Assembly: GCA_038734945.1 (NCBI GenBank)
Contig: JAVYOA010000002.1
Location: 124,001 to 188,000 of the forward strand
DNA: 64,000 nucleotides
Direction: 5' to 3'
Source: Fervidicoccaceae archaeon
GTDB lineage: Archaea; Thermoproteota; Thermoprotei_A; Sulfolobales; Fervidicoccaceae
Shown: positions 35,598 to 43,354 of the stretch, in pieces
Position numbering within the stretch: the stretch's first letter is position 1
Layout of the letters: every line of letters begins with the position of its first letter
Position numbers and translations under genes: made by a program
The notes under the pieces: generated by a model
What the model saw: the letters and a program-made list of their open reading frames with translations, nothing else
Database searches by the model: none
What the model was told of the DNA's origin: nothing

Positions 35598-35933
35598 ATG
35601 CTGTTGACATGTAACAGCAAAAAAATAGCTCTAGTCCATTCATCAATTAGATCTTGCTTAGCGGAAATTCTGTTAAGTAGAGGGTTATCTGCTAGTAAGG
35701 CTGGTAGGCTTCTCAGGATCTCTGGCTCAGCTGTTATGTATTACAGAAAGGGGAGTCGGGGTGGACTTCTAAAGAAAAGCATAATGGAAAATCCGAAATA
35801 TAGAAAAGCGCTGGAGGAAATAGCAGATCTGCTTATAGAGGATGACGAGAAGGGGGTTCTCTATCCATTAATAGAGGAAAGCATTTGCAGGCTATGTAAA
35901 GATGTAAGAAAAAACGTGCTTGTTGAAGATTGA
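35598..35933 (+). CDS. Predicted helix-turn-helix transcription regulator (COG2522-like)
   Basis: 111 residues. LAEILLSRGLSASKAGRLLRISGSAVMYYRKGSRGG is a helix-turn-helix of the archaeal COG2522 type (XRE-like, usually written Q..AA..LG.T..AVS.Y..GKRG). A C-terminal ICRLCKDVR holds two cysteines (CxxC) that might bind metal or sense redox state. DNA target unknown. ATG at 35598. Divergent to the disulfide oxidoreductase gene across 165 bases, convergent with the GPN GTPase. Confidence 0.78.
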   Translation: MLLTCNSKKIALVHSSIRSCLAEILLSRGLSASKAGRLLRISGSAVMYYRKGSRGGLLKKSIMENPKYRKALEEIADLLIEDDEKGVLYPLIEESICRLCKDVRKNVLVED

Positions 35934-35949
35934 AATATAGGTACCTAGC

Positions 35950-36726
35950 TTAGATATTGGATTCGAACTCATTCATCTCTGAGATGATCCCCTGTATTCT
36001 CCCGAAGAGCTCCTCCAGCCCCTCTTCGCTTGTGCTTGAAACTGGAACAAAGTCGAATCCCACATCAAGAAGAAGATTGGCAAAGCTCTCAATTAGCTCT
36101 CTGGTTGATGCTCTTTCCAGTTCCGAAACTCTCTCAATTATTATAGTTGGATCATCTCTTAGTTCATATAGCTCATCTAGGTGCTCTCTATCCAAAGTAT
36201 CTACCTTTGTAATCGCATTTATCTGTGGAAAGCTGTGTCTGAGACTGACACTATAGGAGAGCAAAAGCATGGAGATTAAGCTATCAATCCTTGTCGCAAA
36301 AACAGCATCCACTAGAAAAACCACTACTGTCCTGTTTTTTGGGGCAATTCTCTCTATAAGCAAGTTTCCAGTTGGTCTATATGCAAAGAGCTCCATCTGA
36401 CCTGGAGTATCCAGCAGGTTATATTCACTCTCTACCCGTTCTATTTCTTTGTGCACTTCCCCTATTTTTGTGAACAAGTAATCCATGCTCACTAGAAGGG
36501 CGCCGTTCGGACCCAGTCCTCTGCTTATAGCTATATCTCGCGCATTAACAAAGGTCCTAACATCAACATCAGGGCTATACGGAATGCTCTCAATTGCTGG
36601 ATCTAGGTTTATCCTTGACACGCCTATTCCATTGAACTCTAGCCAGTCTCCCAAGGATTGAGTTAGTGTTGTTTTTCCTGAACCAGCAGGTCCTATGAAG
36701 ACTATATACTTACCTCTTCCCTCCAC
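35950..36726 (-). CDS. GPN-loop GTPase
   Basis: 258 residues. P-loop GPAGSGKT at 12-19, the GPN insertion at 72-74 (RGLGPNGAL), the DTPGQ switch II motif and TKVDTLD for guanine recognition. Archaeal GPN GTPases form dimers; their eukaryotic relatives assemble RNA polymerase II, and the archaeal role is not settled. GTG start at 36726 after GGTGAGGAGAA; it overlaps the upstream radical SAM gene by 17 bases. Confidence 0.95.
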   Translation of the reverse strand: MEGRGKYIVFIGPAGSGKTTLTQSLGDWLEFNGIGVSRINLDPAIESIPYSPDVDVRTFVNARDIAISRGLGPNGALLVSMDYLFTKIGEVHKEIERVESEYNLLDTPGQMELFAYRPTGNLLIERIAPKNRTVVVFLVDAVFATRIDSLISMLLLSYSVSLRHSFPQINAITKVDTLDREHLDELYELRDDPTIIIERVSELERASTRELIESFANLLLDVGFDFVPVSSTSEEGLEELFGRIQGIISEMNEFESNI

Positions 36727-37768
36727 TTCTCCTCACCACCACGTTCAATTTATATCCGCAATATGGACATCTTCCCTCTTCATCCAGAACATTTCTTTTG
36801 ACAAAGAAGCCCTCCCTCTCTATAACAACATTTCCACATTTAGGACACCGAGTGCTCTCTAGTGGATGTCCCCATACATTACCTATATAAACATGCTTGA
36901 GGCCAGCATTTCTTGCTTCAACAGAAAGCTCTTCGAGCTTTTCAATCTCCGTAGGGGGTAGCGAAGTTAGTTTATAGCTGGGATAAAATCTGAGAAGATG
37001 GAACGGAACCTCCTCGCTTAGCTCTGAGGCTATCCAGCTCGCAAGCTTTCCCAAATCACCCTTGTTATCCCCAATTCTTGGGACTATCAAGTTTGTTATC
37101 TCTATGAAGATGCGCTTTTCCTTCAGTATCTTGAGGAATTCATAGATAGGTGATGGATCGGGAACGCTCATATATTTTCTATAAAAATCAGGATTTCCGC
37201 TGGCCTTGAAATCGACCGTGGCTGCATTTAAATATGGATAGAACTCCTCTATGGCTTCTGGGCTCATGTACCCATTTGTTACTATGGTGGTAAAAAGACC
37301 CTCTTTTACTGCTAATTTTGCTACATCGTACATATACTCATAGAAAATTGTAGGTTCATTGTATGTGAAGGATATACCGTCGGCCTTGTACCTTTTAGCA
37401 ATCTCCACAATTTCTTCAGGTTCTCTGAACTCACCATATAGCCCTCTCTCCAATCTCGATTGACTGATTTCCCAATTTTGACAGAACGAACAGAAAAAGT
37501 TACAGCCTACTGTTGATATGGATAGTACCCTTGAGGAGGGCATGTAGTGCATCAGAGGCTTTTTCTCTATGGGATCCATTGCTATTGCTGTGAGGAGCCC
37601 ATAAACATATGTATAGAGAGTGCCTCCCTCGTTCTTTCTAACTCCACATACTCCAAATTTTCCTGGAGCTATTATGCAGTATCTGCTGCACAAATTGCAT
37701 TTGACATATCCCTTTGAATTGTATCGGATCCAATGCTCTGCTACTCTCTTGTTCTTGCTTATTGCCAT
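36710..37768 (-). CDS. amrS: AmmeMemoRadiSam-type radical SAM enzyme
   Basis: 352 residues. Radical SAM motif VGCNFFCSFCQNW (C89, C93, C96) with an N-terminal cysteine cluster (C24, C27, C31, C41) and a C-terminal zinc ribbon C308/C311 and C334/C337. This is the layout of AmrS, the radical SAM partner in the AMMECR1-Memo-radical SAM set, related to pyruvate formate-lyase activases. Its reaction is not established. AMMECR1 and Memo homologues are not in the window. GGAGGAGCAAGA precedes the ATG; it overlaps the paralogue upstream by ten bases. Confidence 0.93.
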   Translation of the reverse strand: MAISKNKRVAEHWIRYNSKGYVKCNLCSRYCIIAPGKFGVCGVRKNEGGTLYTYVYGLLTAIAMDPIEKKPLMHYMPSSRVLSISTVGCNFFCSFCQNWEISQSRLERGLYGEFREPEEIVEIAKRYKADGISFTYNEPTIFYEYMYDVAKLAVKEGLFTTIVTNGYMSPEAIEEFYPYLNAATVDFKASGNPDFYRKYMSVPDPSPIYEFLKILKEKRIFIEITNLIVPRIGDNKGDLGKLASWIASELSEEVPFHLLRFYPSYKLTSLPPTEIEKLEELSVEARNAGLKHVYIGNVWGHPLESTRCPKCGNVVIEREGFFVKRNVLDEEGRCPYCGYKLNVVVRRSGGKR

Positions 37769-38589
37769 TCTTGCTCCTCCCTCCTCAATAGTTCAATTCC
37801 TTTCATCAGAAGATTTTTATTGACCCATTTTTTATCAGGCTCTCTGAGGAAAACCTTCTTTTGGCATCTTGGACATTTTGTAGAATCAGAAAATTGACTC
37901 ACTGAAGAAAAGAAATTTTTGAATGAAATTAAGGGAAATCCACAGCTTAGGCATCTAGTTGAGGCAGAATCGGAGGAACCAAACCAAAAATCGTGGATAT
38001 AGATGTTTAGATTTTTTGAACTTATGAAGCTGCTAACACCAATTGGTTTTAGAACAAAAATGTGTATTGGAATGCTAGAAATGTTAAGATAGAGTTTCAA
38101 AGTGTTTGTTAGCTCTTCTCTGCTGTTAACTCCAATATGCACTTCGATCATTGGTAAATCCTCCAAGGTCCTGCCCTTAAAGTGCGATAAGAAAGAGGCA
38201 TTCCTTTCAGCTTCTCCTTTTAAATATAGAACAAAGTACTCAACATAGTTTTCAACAAAGCTGAAATCATTCAATGAAGCTGGTGCTGCTATGCCAAGAT
38301 CTATGGATTTCTCTTCGGCTATCCCCCTCATAAAAGAAAGCTCCTCTTCTGTGGGATGGGAGCATTCTATTAGATGAAGCATGGAAGGTGAGTATTTGTC
38401 TATGAATTCTTCCAAGGAGTGCACATTGAATTCTATTTCTTTCAAACTTCCCAAGATGTACCATGGAGGGACCTCCGACTGTAAACAGGATGCTGAGAAC
38501 AGTACTAAGATTTTCCTAAAAGCTGAATAGTGAAACATATATAATCTTTCATTGAGAGTGAGAAATGCCCCACTAAATAGCATTTTCAT
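37759..38589 (-). CDS. Radical SAM-like paralogue without the cluster motif
   Basis: 276 residues, no family label recognised at first sight, but aligned by eye it is a shortened relative of the AmrS-like neighbour. The C-terminal ribbon C213/C216 and C239/C242 has exactly the same 22-residue spacing and the same STRC..CG and FF context; the preceding IYI..FW matches VYIGNVWG; MIEVHI matches FIEITN; HY-x13-C matches at the N terminus. At the radical SAM site only the first cysteine (C35) remains; the +4 and +7 positions are glutamate and proline. The N-terminal cysteine domain is absent. It cannot bind the usual cluster and may be a regulatory partner of AmrS. Start ATG overlaps the previous stop (TGATG). 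Confidence 0.75.
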   Translation of the reverse strand: MKMLFSGAFLTLNERLYMFHYSAFRKILVLFSASCLQSEVPPWYILGSLKEIEFNVHSLEEFIDKYSPSMLHLIECSHPTEEELSFMRGIAEEKSIDLGIAAPASLNDFSFVENYVEYFVLYLKGEAERNASFLSHFKGRTLEDLPMIEVHIGVNSREELTNTLKLYLNISSIPIHIFVLKPIGVSSFISSKNLNIYIHDFWFGSSDSASTRCLSCGFPLISFKNFFSSVSQFSDSTKCPRCQKKVFLREPDKKWVNKNLLMKGIELLRREEQEWQ

Positions 38590-38843
38590 CACTGCTCTTC
38601 AGCAGTTTTTCTATCTATAATTACTCTATTACCAATTTCAATTTTGATTATTCGATGAATTGGAATTACTGAGCCTTCCTTCAGAATTATCTGGTCAAAT
38701 TGGGTTATTTCATCTATCTGATCCCCCGTTATAACTCTGGTTCCCCCCTCCACAAGCCTATCCCTAATGAATATCTTGTATTTCTCCTTAAACGTAGAGC
38801 CGCGAATTTCCTTGAGAACTCCCAAAATAGTCCTTCTAGTCAT
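38589..38843 (-). CDS. UPF0248 / DUF504 protein
   Basis: 84 residues. RRTILGVLKEIRGSTFKEKYKIFIRDRLVEGGTRVITGDQIDEITQFDQIILKEGSVIPIHRIIKIEIGNRVI matches the UPF0248/DUF504 (MJ1316-type) family, a small beta-rich domain linked by others to RNA end recognition. GAGAGGAAT lies upstream of the ATG at 38843; a longer form would read through the hairpin described next. It is the first gene of the run UPF0248, radical SAM paralogue, AmrS, GPN GTPase, all overlapping. Confidence 0.82.
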   Translation of the reverse strand: MTRRTILGVLKEIRGSTFKEKYKIFIRDRLVEGGTRVITGDQIDEITQFDQIILKEGSVIPIHRIIKIEIGNRVIIDRKTAEEQ

Positions 38844-38857
38844 AAGAAGATTCCTCT

Positions 38858-38875
38858 CCCCGCTGTTCAGCGGGG
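38858..38875. repeat. Perfect 8-bp inverted repeat just before UPF0248
   Basis: CCCCGCTG-TT-CAGCGGGG is a perfect hairpin with a 2-base loop on the plus strand (AA loop on the minus strand). It ends a few bases before the GAGAGG SD of the UPF0248 gene. In AT-rich surroundings this stem of seven G/C pairs and one A-T pair is striking. It could be a leader hairpin, an operator or an RNA stabiliser. Confidence 0.8.
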
Positions 38876-39029
38876 AAATATGCATTATTTGTTTCTCATT
38901 ACTTCCTAATAAGCTGTTTCTTCTATCTCGTAGCTGTTCTTTTTCTTTGAAAATGGAGGAGTTTCTGAGAAGTTTAGAGCTGCATTCCAGGCTGGAGCTT
39001 GTTTAAGCTATGAGCACGTCTTGAAAGCT

Positions 39030-39120
39030 TTGCTCCCTCTTTATACAGCATATAGTTCTGGGATATGCTAATTTCCATAGCTCCTACGCGCTATCTCTTT
39101 AATAAAGAGGGGTGTTTTTT
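39030..39120 (+). ncRNA. Candidate structured RNA with three-way junction
   Basis: Within a 302-base gene-free stretch the following pairs nest: outer stem CCCTCTTTAT (39035-39044) with ATAAAGAGGG (39102-39111), 10 bp; hairpin AGCATAT (39047-39053) with ATATGCT (39063-39069), 9-base loop; hairpin ATAGC (39077-39081) with GCTAT (39090-39094). On the plus strand the fold is followed by GTGTTTTTT, like an archaeal terminator, and TGTTTAAGC at about 38998-39006 may be its TATA box. An alternative 6-bp hairpin CTCTTT-AAT-AAAGAG (39095-39109) would exclude the outer stem. The stretch is more G+C-rich than other spacers here. No known family recognised; strand and existence of a transcript are inferred. 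Confidence 0.4.
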
Positions 39121-39145
39121 AAAGTGCCAACTAAATTCAGAGTGC

Positions 39146-40513
39146 TCACCCCAAGAAGTATATATTGCTGTGGCTTCCTCTCCTTTTCTGAAGCAAATTT
39201 TTCAAGTGAAGCGTGTTGAGCAGATTTTCAGCTAAGCCTTCACCGAGAATGCTTGAGATGTCTCCCGCTTCAATGCAGCCATTGAGTCTCAGAGAAATGC
39301 TGATCTTTTCTGAAACAATCTTGGAAAGCTCTCCTTTGAGAAGCGGAAAGAAGCTCCTGATATATCCATCTATGACTGAAGCACTAACTTCCGCTGGGCG
39401 ACAAATTGAATATATTCTATCGTTCTCTACATATCTCGATAGAAGCCTGAGTTTTTGAGGTAATGAATCCAGAGATATTATGATTCTAGTTTTTCTCTGA
39501 GATGGATTGCTCTGAATCATTTCTCTTAGTTCCTCCAACATTGCTCTCGAAAAGGCTCTGAGTCTGTAGTTCTGTACTTCATTGGTCAGCGCTTCTGCCT
39601 CCTCAATGTTTGCTGAAGCTATTACAGCGTCATTTTTCCAACTCGAAAAGGTTGCATGCTCCTTTAGGGCAAAGGAAAGGCTGTATGTCAAGGAAGTCAT
39701 GTACTTCAGTATGAATAGAGAGACGAAGCGATCGAGCGGAAATATTCTTCCTGTTCCTATCTTCTTGAGCTCCTTTTCTGCAGCATCTAGATAGCTTAAT
39801 ATGCCTCCGAAGGGCTTTTCTCTGCTTCGTCTATGAATTGTTCGCAGAGGGCAAACAATTCCCCTATTAAATGGACACCTGGAGCTTCCCATGTATCTCG
39901 GGCATTCTAGCTTCTCTCCCTTAAAGATGCATGTTGGACCGAATTTAGGAACCAATTCGACCGAATATGTGAGCTTCCTATATGCCTTGATTATATGAAA
40001 TGAATATGCTGCTGTGAAGGGTATCAGTGAGGAGATTTCTTCGTAGGGAAGAAGAAAGCTCCCATTGTTCTTTATTCCATGAATCTTAGATACAATAACA
40101 GTATCTTCTTTCACAAGAACTCCTAGATGAACACCTCCTTCCAAAGAAACAAGATCTATTTTCTTCCCAATATCTTCACCTAGCTTTTGAAATACTTCTT
40201 TGGAACTAAGGGATTCTTGGAGGAGGAGGTATCCTTTCTTAGCTGCTGCAGGCTCCAAATTACTTCCGAAAATTTCCGAAAGGAGAAAAGAAAATTTTTC
40301 AGGACTTGAATAAACTATTTTTCTGTTTTTTCCCCCAACAAGAGTGAAGCCCTTGGAGCATTTTCCCTGATCCAGGCAATCTGCTATCCTGCGCAAATAT
40401 CTTGAGAGGCTGAGCTCAGGCAATATATTCTCATTGAAGCCCCCGCATATCCTCAGATAGCCTATCTCTCTGCATTCCTCTCCATCTATATCTTCAGCTG
40501 ACAAGTGACTCAA
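39146..40513 (-). CDS. Unknown protein with a four-cysteine cluster
   Basis: 455 residues; I recognise no family. Four cysteines at 195, 204, 213 and 221 (spacing CX8CX8CX7C, in GPTCIF..LECPRY..SRCPFN..IVCPL) sit between an N-terminal part of about 190 residues and a helical second half, and could bind a [4Fe-4S] cluster or zinc. The C-terminal 25 residues, LAENLLNTLHLKNLLQKRRGSHSNIYFLG, look like a winged-helix end. No P-loop, signal peptide or membrane helix. TTG start at 40513, weak SD. Single gene, divergent from the lipoate ligase operon. Confidence 0.7.
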   Translation of the reverse strand: MSHLSAEDIDGEECREIGYLRICGGFNENILPELSLSRYLRRIADCLDQGKCSKGFTLVGGKNRKIVYSSPEKFSFLLSEIFGSNLEPAAAKKGYLLLQESLSSKEVFQKLGEDIGKKIDLVSLEGGVHLGVLVKEDTVIVSKIHGIKNNGSFLLPYEEISSLIPFTAAYSFHIIKAYRKLTYSVELVPKFGPTCIFKGEKLECPRYMGSSRCPFNRGIVCPLRTIHRRSREKPFGGILSYLDAAEKELKKIGTGRIFPLDRFVSLFILKYMTSLTYSLSFALKEHATFSSWKNDAVIASANIEEAEALTNEVQNYRLRAFSRAMLEELREMIQSNPSQRKTRIIISLDSLPQKLRLLSRYVENDRIYSICRPAEVSASVIDGYIRSFFPLLKGELSKIVSEKISISLRLNGCIEAGDISSILGEGLAENLLNTLHLKNLLQKRRGSHSNIYFLG

Positions 40514-40610
40514 TCCTGCCTGATACTCGAATAAGCATATCGAAAGTATTTTTTGCCAGAAGGATCTAAATTTTTTTCCACTGTTTTTTCAATGGAACTG
40601 GGTGTAGCAA

Positions 40611-40895
40611 TTGAAAATACTAAGAGGAGAAAAGAAGCTGAAGAAAGGTCTGGTAAGGGTGAAAATGGAGATTGATGATAATGGAAGAATTGAGAGTATT
40701 ACCATAACAGGGGATTTCTTCATGATTCCCGAGGATTCTCTATGGAAGCTGGAAGAAGAGCTGATTGGAGCAAAGCTTGAAAGAGAGGAGATTTTGAAAA
40801 TTATTAAAAAAGTATTCGAGGAAACAAGAGCAACACTTGTTGGCTCTTCACCAGAGGAACTTACTGAAGCTATCTTGGAGGTTGAGGAAATTTGA
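40611..40895 (+). CDS. lplB: Lipoate-protein ligase accessory subunit LplB
   Basis: 94 residues. KGLVRVKMEIDDNGRIESITITGDFFMIPEDSLWKLEEELIGAK is the C-terminal lipoate ligase domain found as a separate protein in archaea such as Thermoplasma, where it is needed for lipoyl-adenylate formation. TTG at 40611, six bases after GGTG. It overlaps the catalytic subunit gene by four bases (TTGA), giving coupled translation. Confidence 0.88.
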   Translation: MKILRGEKKLKKGLVRVKMEIDDNGRIESITITGDFFMIPEDSLWKLEEELIGAKLEREEILKIIKKVFEETRATLVGSSPEELTEAILEVEEI

Positions 40896-41665
40896 GCGGT
40901 GAGCTTAGAGTAGTTCTCACAGAATACCCGGAAAATTCCTATATGAACATGTCCTATGAGGAGGCCTTCTTTCTGAGCAGATGCAATGATTGGTCCAATG
41001 ATATTCTAAGGATATGGAGAAATGAGAATGCTGTAGTTATTGGAATCTTTCAGAGGGCAGATGAAGAGGTGGATCTGGATTTTGCCAGAGAAAAAAACAT
41101 TCAGGTTGTCAGGAGATTCACAGGTGGAGGAGCTGTGTATCATGATCTGGGAAATATCAACTTTGCTCTCTCCACGAAGATCCCTTCCAGCATGCCAAGA
41201 GGGGTTGACTTTCTCTATGAAAATCTAATAAATGGAGCGCTGGAAGCCTTAAGGCGTTTAGGATTCTCGCCAGCAAAGGAAAACATCAATGATATTGTGA
41301 TAGAGGGAAAAAAGGTGATCGGGGTAGCTGGAAGCCTGAGAGGAGATTGTGCGTTTCTGCATGGAGCTATGCTCTTCTCAACAAACCTGAGCACTCTTTC
41401 GAGAGTTCTAAAGGTTCCCCTAAAAAAACTCCAGGATAAAAAGATTGAATCTGTGAAGTACAGAGTATCAACAATTTCTCATTTGAAGCCGGAGCTTAGG
41501 TCAAAAGATGTGATCTCTGCTCTTATAGATGGATTTTCTGAGACCCTCGATTCTAGAGGTTATTATTTTGACATGCCCTTTGAAAAGGAGATAGAGTTGG
41601 CCAGAAAGCTCTATGCAGAGAAATACTCGACAAGCGCTTGGAACATGGAAAGAAGAAGGCCTTAA
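40892..41665 (+). CDS. lplA: Lipoate-protein ligase catalytic subunit LplA
   Basis: 257 residues. RIWRNENAVVIGIFQRADEEVD, RRFTGGGAVYHDLGNINFALSTKI (the RR.tGGGaV.HD.GN.n signature) and the lysine region INDIVIEGKKVIGVAGS identify the BPL/LplA catalytic domain. With LplB it attaches lipoate to 2-oxoacid dehydrogenase E2 or glycine cleavage H protein; neither is encoded in the window. TTG start at 40892 overlaps the LplB stop. Confidence 0.93.
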   Translation: MSGELRVVLTEYPENSYMNMSYEEAFFLSRCNDWSNDILRIWRNENAVVIGIFQRADEEVDLDFAREKNIQVVRRFTGGGAVYHDLGNINFALSTKIPSSMPRGVDFLYENLINGALEALRRLGFSPAKENINDIVIEGKKVIGVAGSLRGDCAFLHGAMLFSTNLSTLSRVLKVPLKKLQDKKIESVKYRVSTISHLKPELRSKDVISALIDGFSETLDSRGYYFDMPFEKEIELARKLYAEKYSTSAWNMERRRP

Positions 41666-41712
41666 TACCCTTCGAATAATCAGGTTAAATTGTCAGGAGG
41701 TAGGGTATCATA

Positions 41713-43332
41713 ATGGTTCACTGGATTTACGAAATAGCAGATAGTGTTGAGAAAAGGGCCAGAGAGAGGGGGATCAAGGAAATCACACTCAACGGTGGGC
41801 TATCAGTTTCAGGTCTTCAACATATAGGAAGGCTTAGAGGAGAAGTGCTGATTGGAGAAGCTGTTAGGAGGATCTTGGAAAAAAGAGGATATAGAGTTAA
41901 GCAGCTCATTGTTCTCTATACACAGGATGCTTGGAAGGGAAAAGAAGGGCAGCTGAAACAATTTGAAAGAAACGAAGGAGAAAAGTACATTGGACACCCT
42001 CTAATTAGAGTTCCTGATCCGCACGGATGCCACGGCAACTGGGTAGAACACTACTGGGAAGATTTTGGTGGAGTGCTAGATAAGTTCTCAGATGGGAAAA
42101 TAGAAATTGTAAAAACAACTGATCTGTATTCTAGAGAACTGAAAGATGTGGCCAAGGAATTCATTGAAAAAAAGGAGCTTACTAGATCTGTTGTGAACAA
42201 ATACAGAGGGAGAAATCCCTATCCAGAAGATTGGATACCAATAGAGCCAATATGCGAAAAATGTGGGAGGATAGATACTACAAAAGCTGTCAAAATAGAC
42301 GGAGAGTTTGTGGAGTACAAATGCAGAAACTGTGGATATCAAGGACGGACAAAAATTGATAATGGTAAGCTGAACTGGAGGCTGGAATGGTCGGGGATCT
42401 GGAAGGCTCTCAGAATTGATTTTGAACCATTCGGAAAAGACCATGCCACCCCCGGAGGAAGCAGAGATAGCTGTGTGGAATTAGCTCGAACCGTTTTGAA
42501 CATTGAGCCTCCGATAGGGCTTCCCTATGAATGGGTTGCTATAAGGAAAGATGGAAAGGAAATGGACATGGGCTCAAGTGATTTTATTGGAATTACGCCC
42601 AGAGATTGGCTCTCTATCGCCCATCCGGAGGTTCTCAGGTATATATACTACTTCACTCCTCCCAGAAAAAGAATTGTCATTGATCTCGAAGAAATTCCGC
42701 AGTACTATGAGCTCTTCTATAGAGGAGAGAGGTCGTACTTTGCTTTGAAAGAAGGAAGGGAAATGGGGGATGAAGATAGATATGCTGCTGAGAATTATGA
42801 ACTATCATTGCTAGGCGAGCCTCCAGAAAAGCTTCCATTCCAGTTATCATACTACACAGCAGCTCTTCTGGTTCAATCACTTCCAAAGGACAACTTCACT
42901 GAAGCGGCAATGAAGAGGCTCAGATCCTCTAAGATTATTCCAGAGGAGCTATCAGAGTTCGAAAAGAAGAGGATATCAGAAATATTGACGAAGGCTCTAG
43001 TTTGGGTGGAAAGAATTGCTCCTGAACAGATAAAGTACAGCATATCCCCGGCTATCCCATCTGAAGTTAGGAGTGCACTGAAGTTCAGAGATTCGCTGAT
43101 TGAATTAGGAAAGAGAATAATTTCGCTTGAAAATTGGAGCGAGGATGCTATAAAAGAAGCAATGATTAACCATACATCGAACATGTCAGTAGATGAGAGA
43201 AAGGAGTTCTATAGGGAATTTTATATTGTCATGCTTGGAAAGGAGAGCGGGCCTAGAGCTGCGCCGCTGCTCTCAGCTCTTGGAAAGGAAATAGTGAAGA
43301 AGAAGCTTTTGGAAGAGCTCGAGAGTAATTGA
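41713..43332 (+). CDS. lysS: Class I lysyl-tRNA synthetase
   Basis: 539 residues. HIGR at 37-40 and KEMDMGSSD at 282-290 are the two class I signatures (HIGH and KMSKS equivalents); zinc-binding cysteines at 181/184 and 204/207 and a C-terminal helical anticodon-binding region follow. This is the archaeal class I LysRS, unrelated to the class II enzyme. ATG at 41713 after GGAGGTAGGG. It lies 47 bases after lplA, possibly on the same mRNA. Confidence 0.95.
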   Translation: MVHWIYEIADSVEKRARERGIKEITLNGGLSVSGLQHIGRLRGEVLIGEAVRRILEKRGYRVKQLIVLYTQDAWKGKEGQLKQFERNEGEKYIGHPLIRVPDPHGCHGNWVEHYWEDFGGVLDKFSDGKIEIVKTTDLYSRELKDVAKEFIEKKELTRSVVNKYRGRNPYPEDWIPIEPICEKCGRIDTTKAVKIDGEFVEYKCRNCGYQGRTKIDNGKLNWRLEWSGIWKALRIDFEPFGKDHATPGGSRDSCVELARTVLNIEPPIGLPYEWVAIRKDGKEMDMGSSDFIGITPRDWLSIAHPEVLRYIYYFTPPRKRIVIDLEEIPQYYELFYRGERSYFALKEGREMGDEDRYAAENYELSLLGEPPEKLPFQLSYYTAALLVQSLPKDNFTEAAMKRLRSSKIIPEELSEFEKKRISEILTKALVWVERIAPEQIKYSISPAIPSEVRSALKFRDSLIELGKRIISLENWSEDAIKEAMINHTSNMSVDERKEFYREFYIVMLGKESGPRAAPLLSALGKEIVKKKLLEELESN

Positions 43333-43354
43333 GCTTGTAACTGCATCAAGTTCG

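Noticed and set aside
38974-39078. 34-codon ORF on the minus strand (ATG at 39078) in the structured spacer
   Set aside because: GGAG is only two bases from the ATG, no homology, and the same bases take part in the stems described for the RNA candidate.
39030-39120. Hammerhead or other known self-cleaving ribozyme
   Set aside because: The junction strands lack CTGATGA and the GAAA is in the wrong setting; only the three-way shape is similar.
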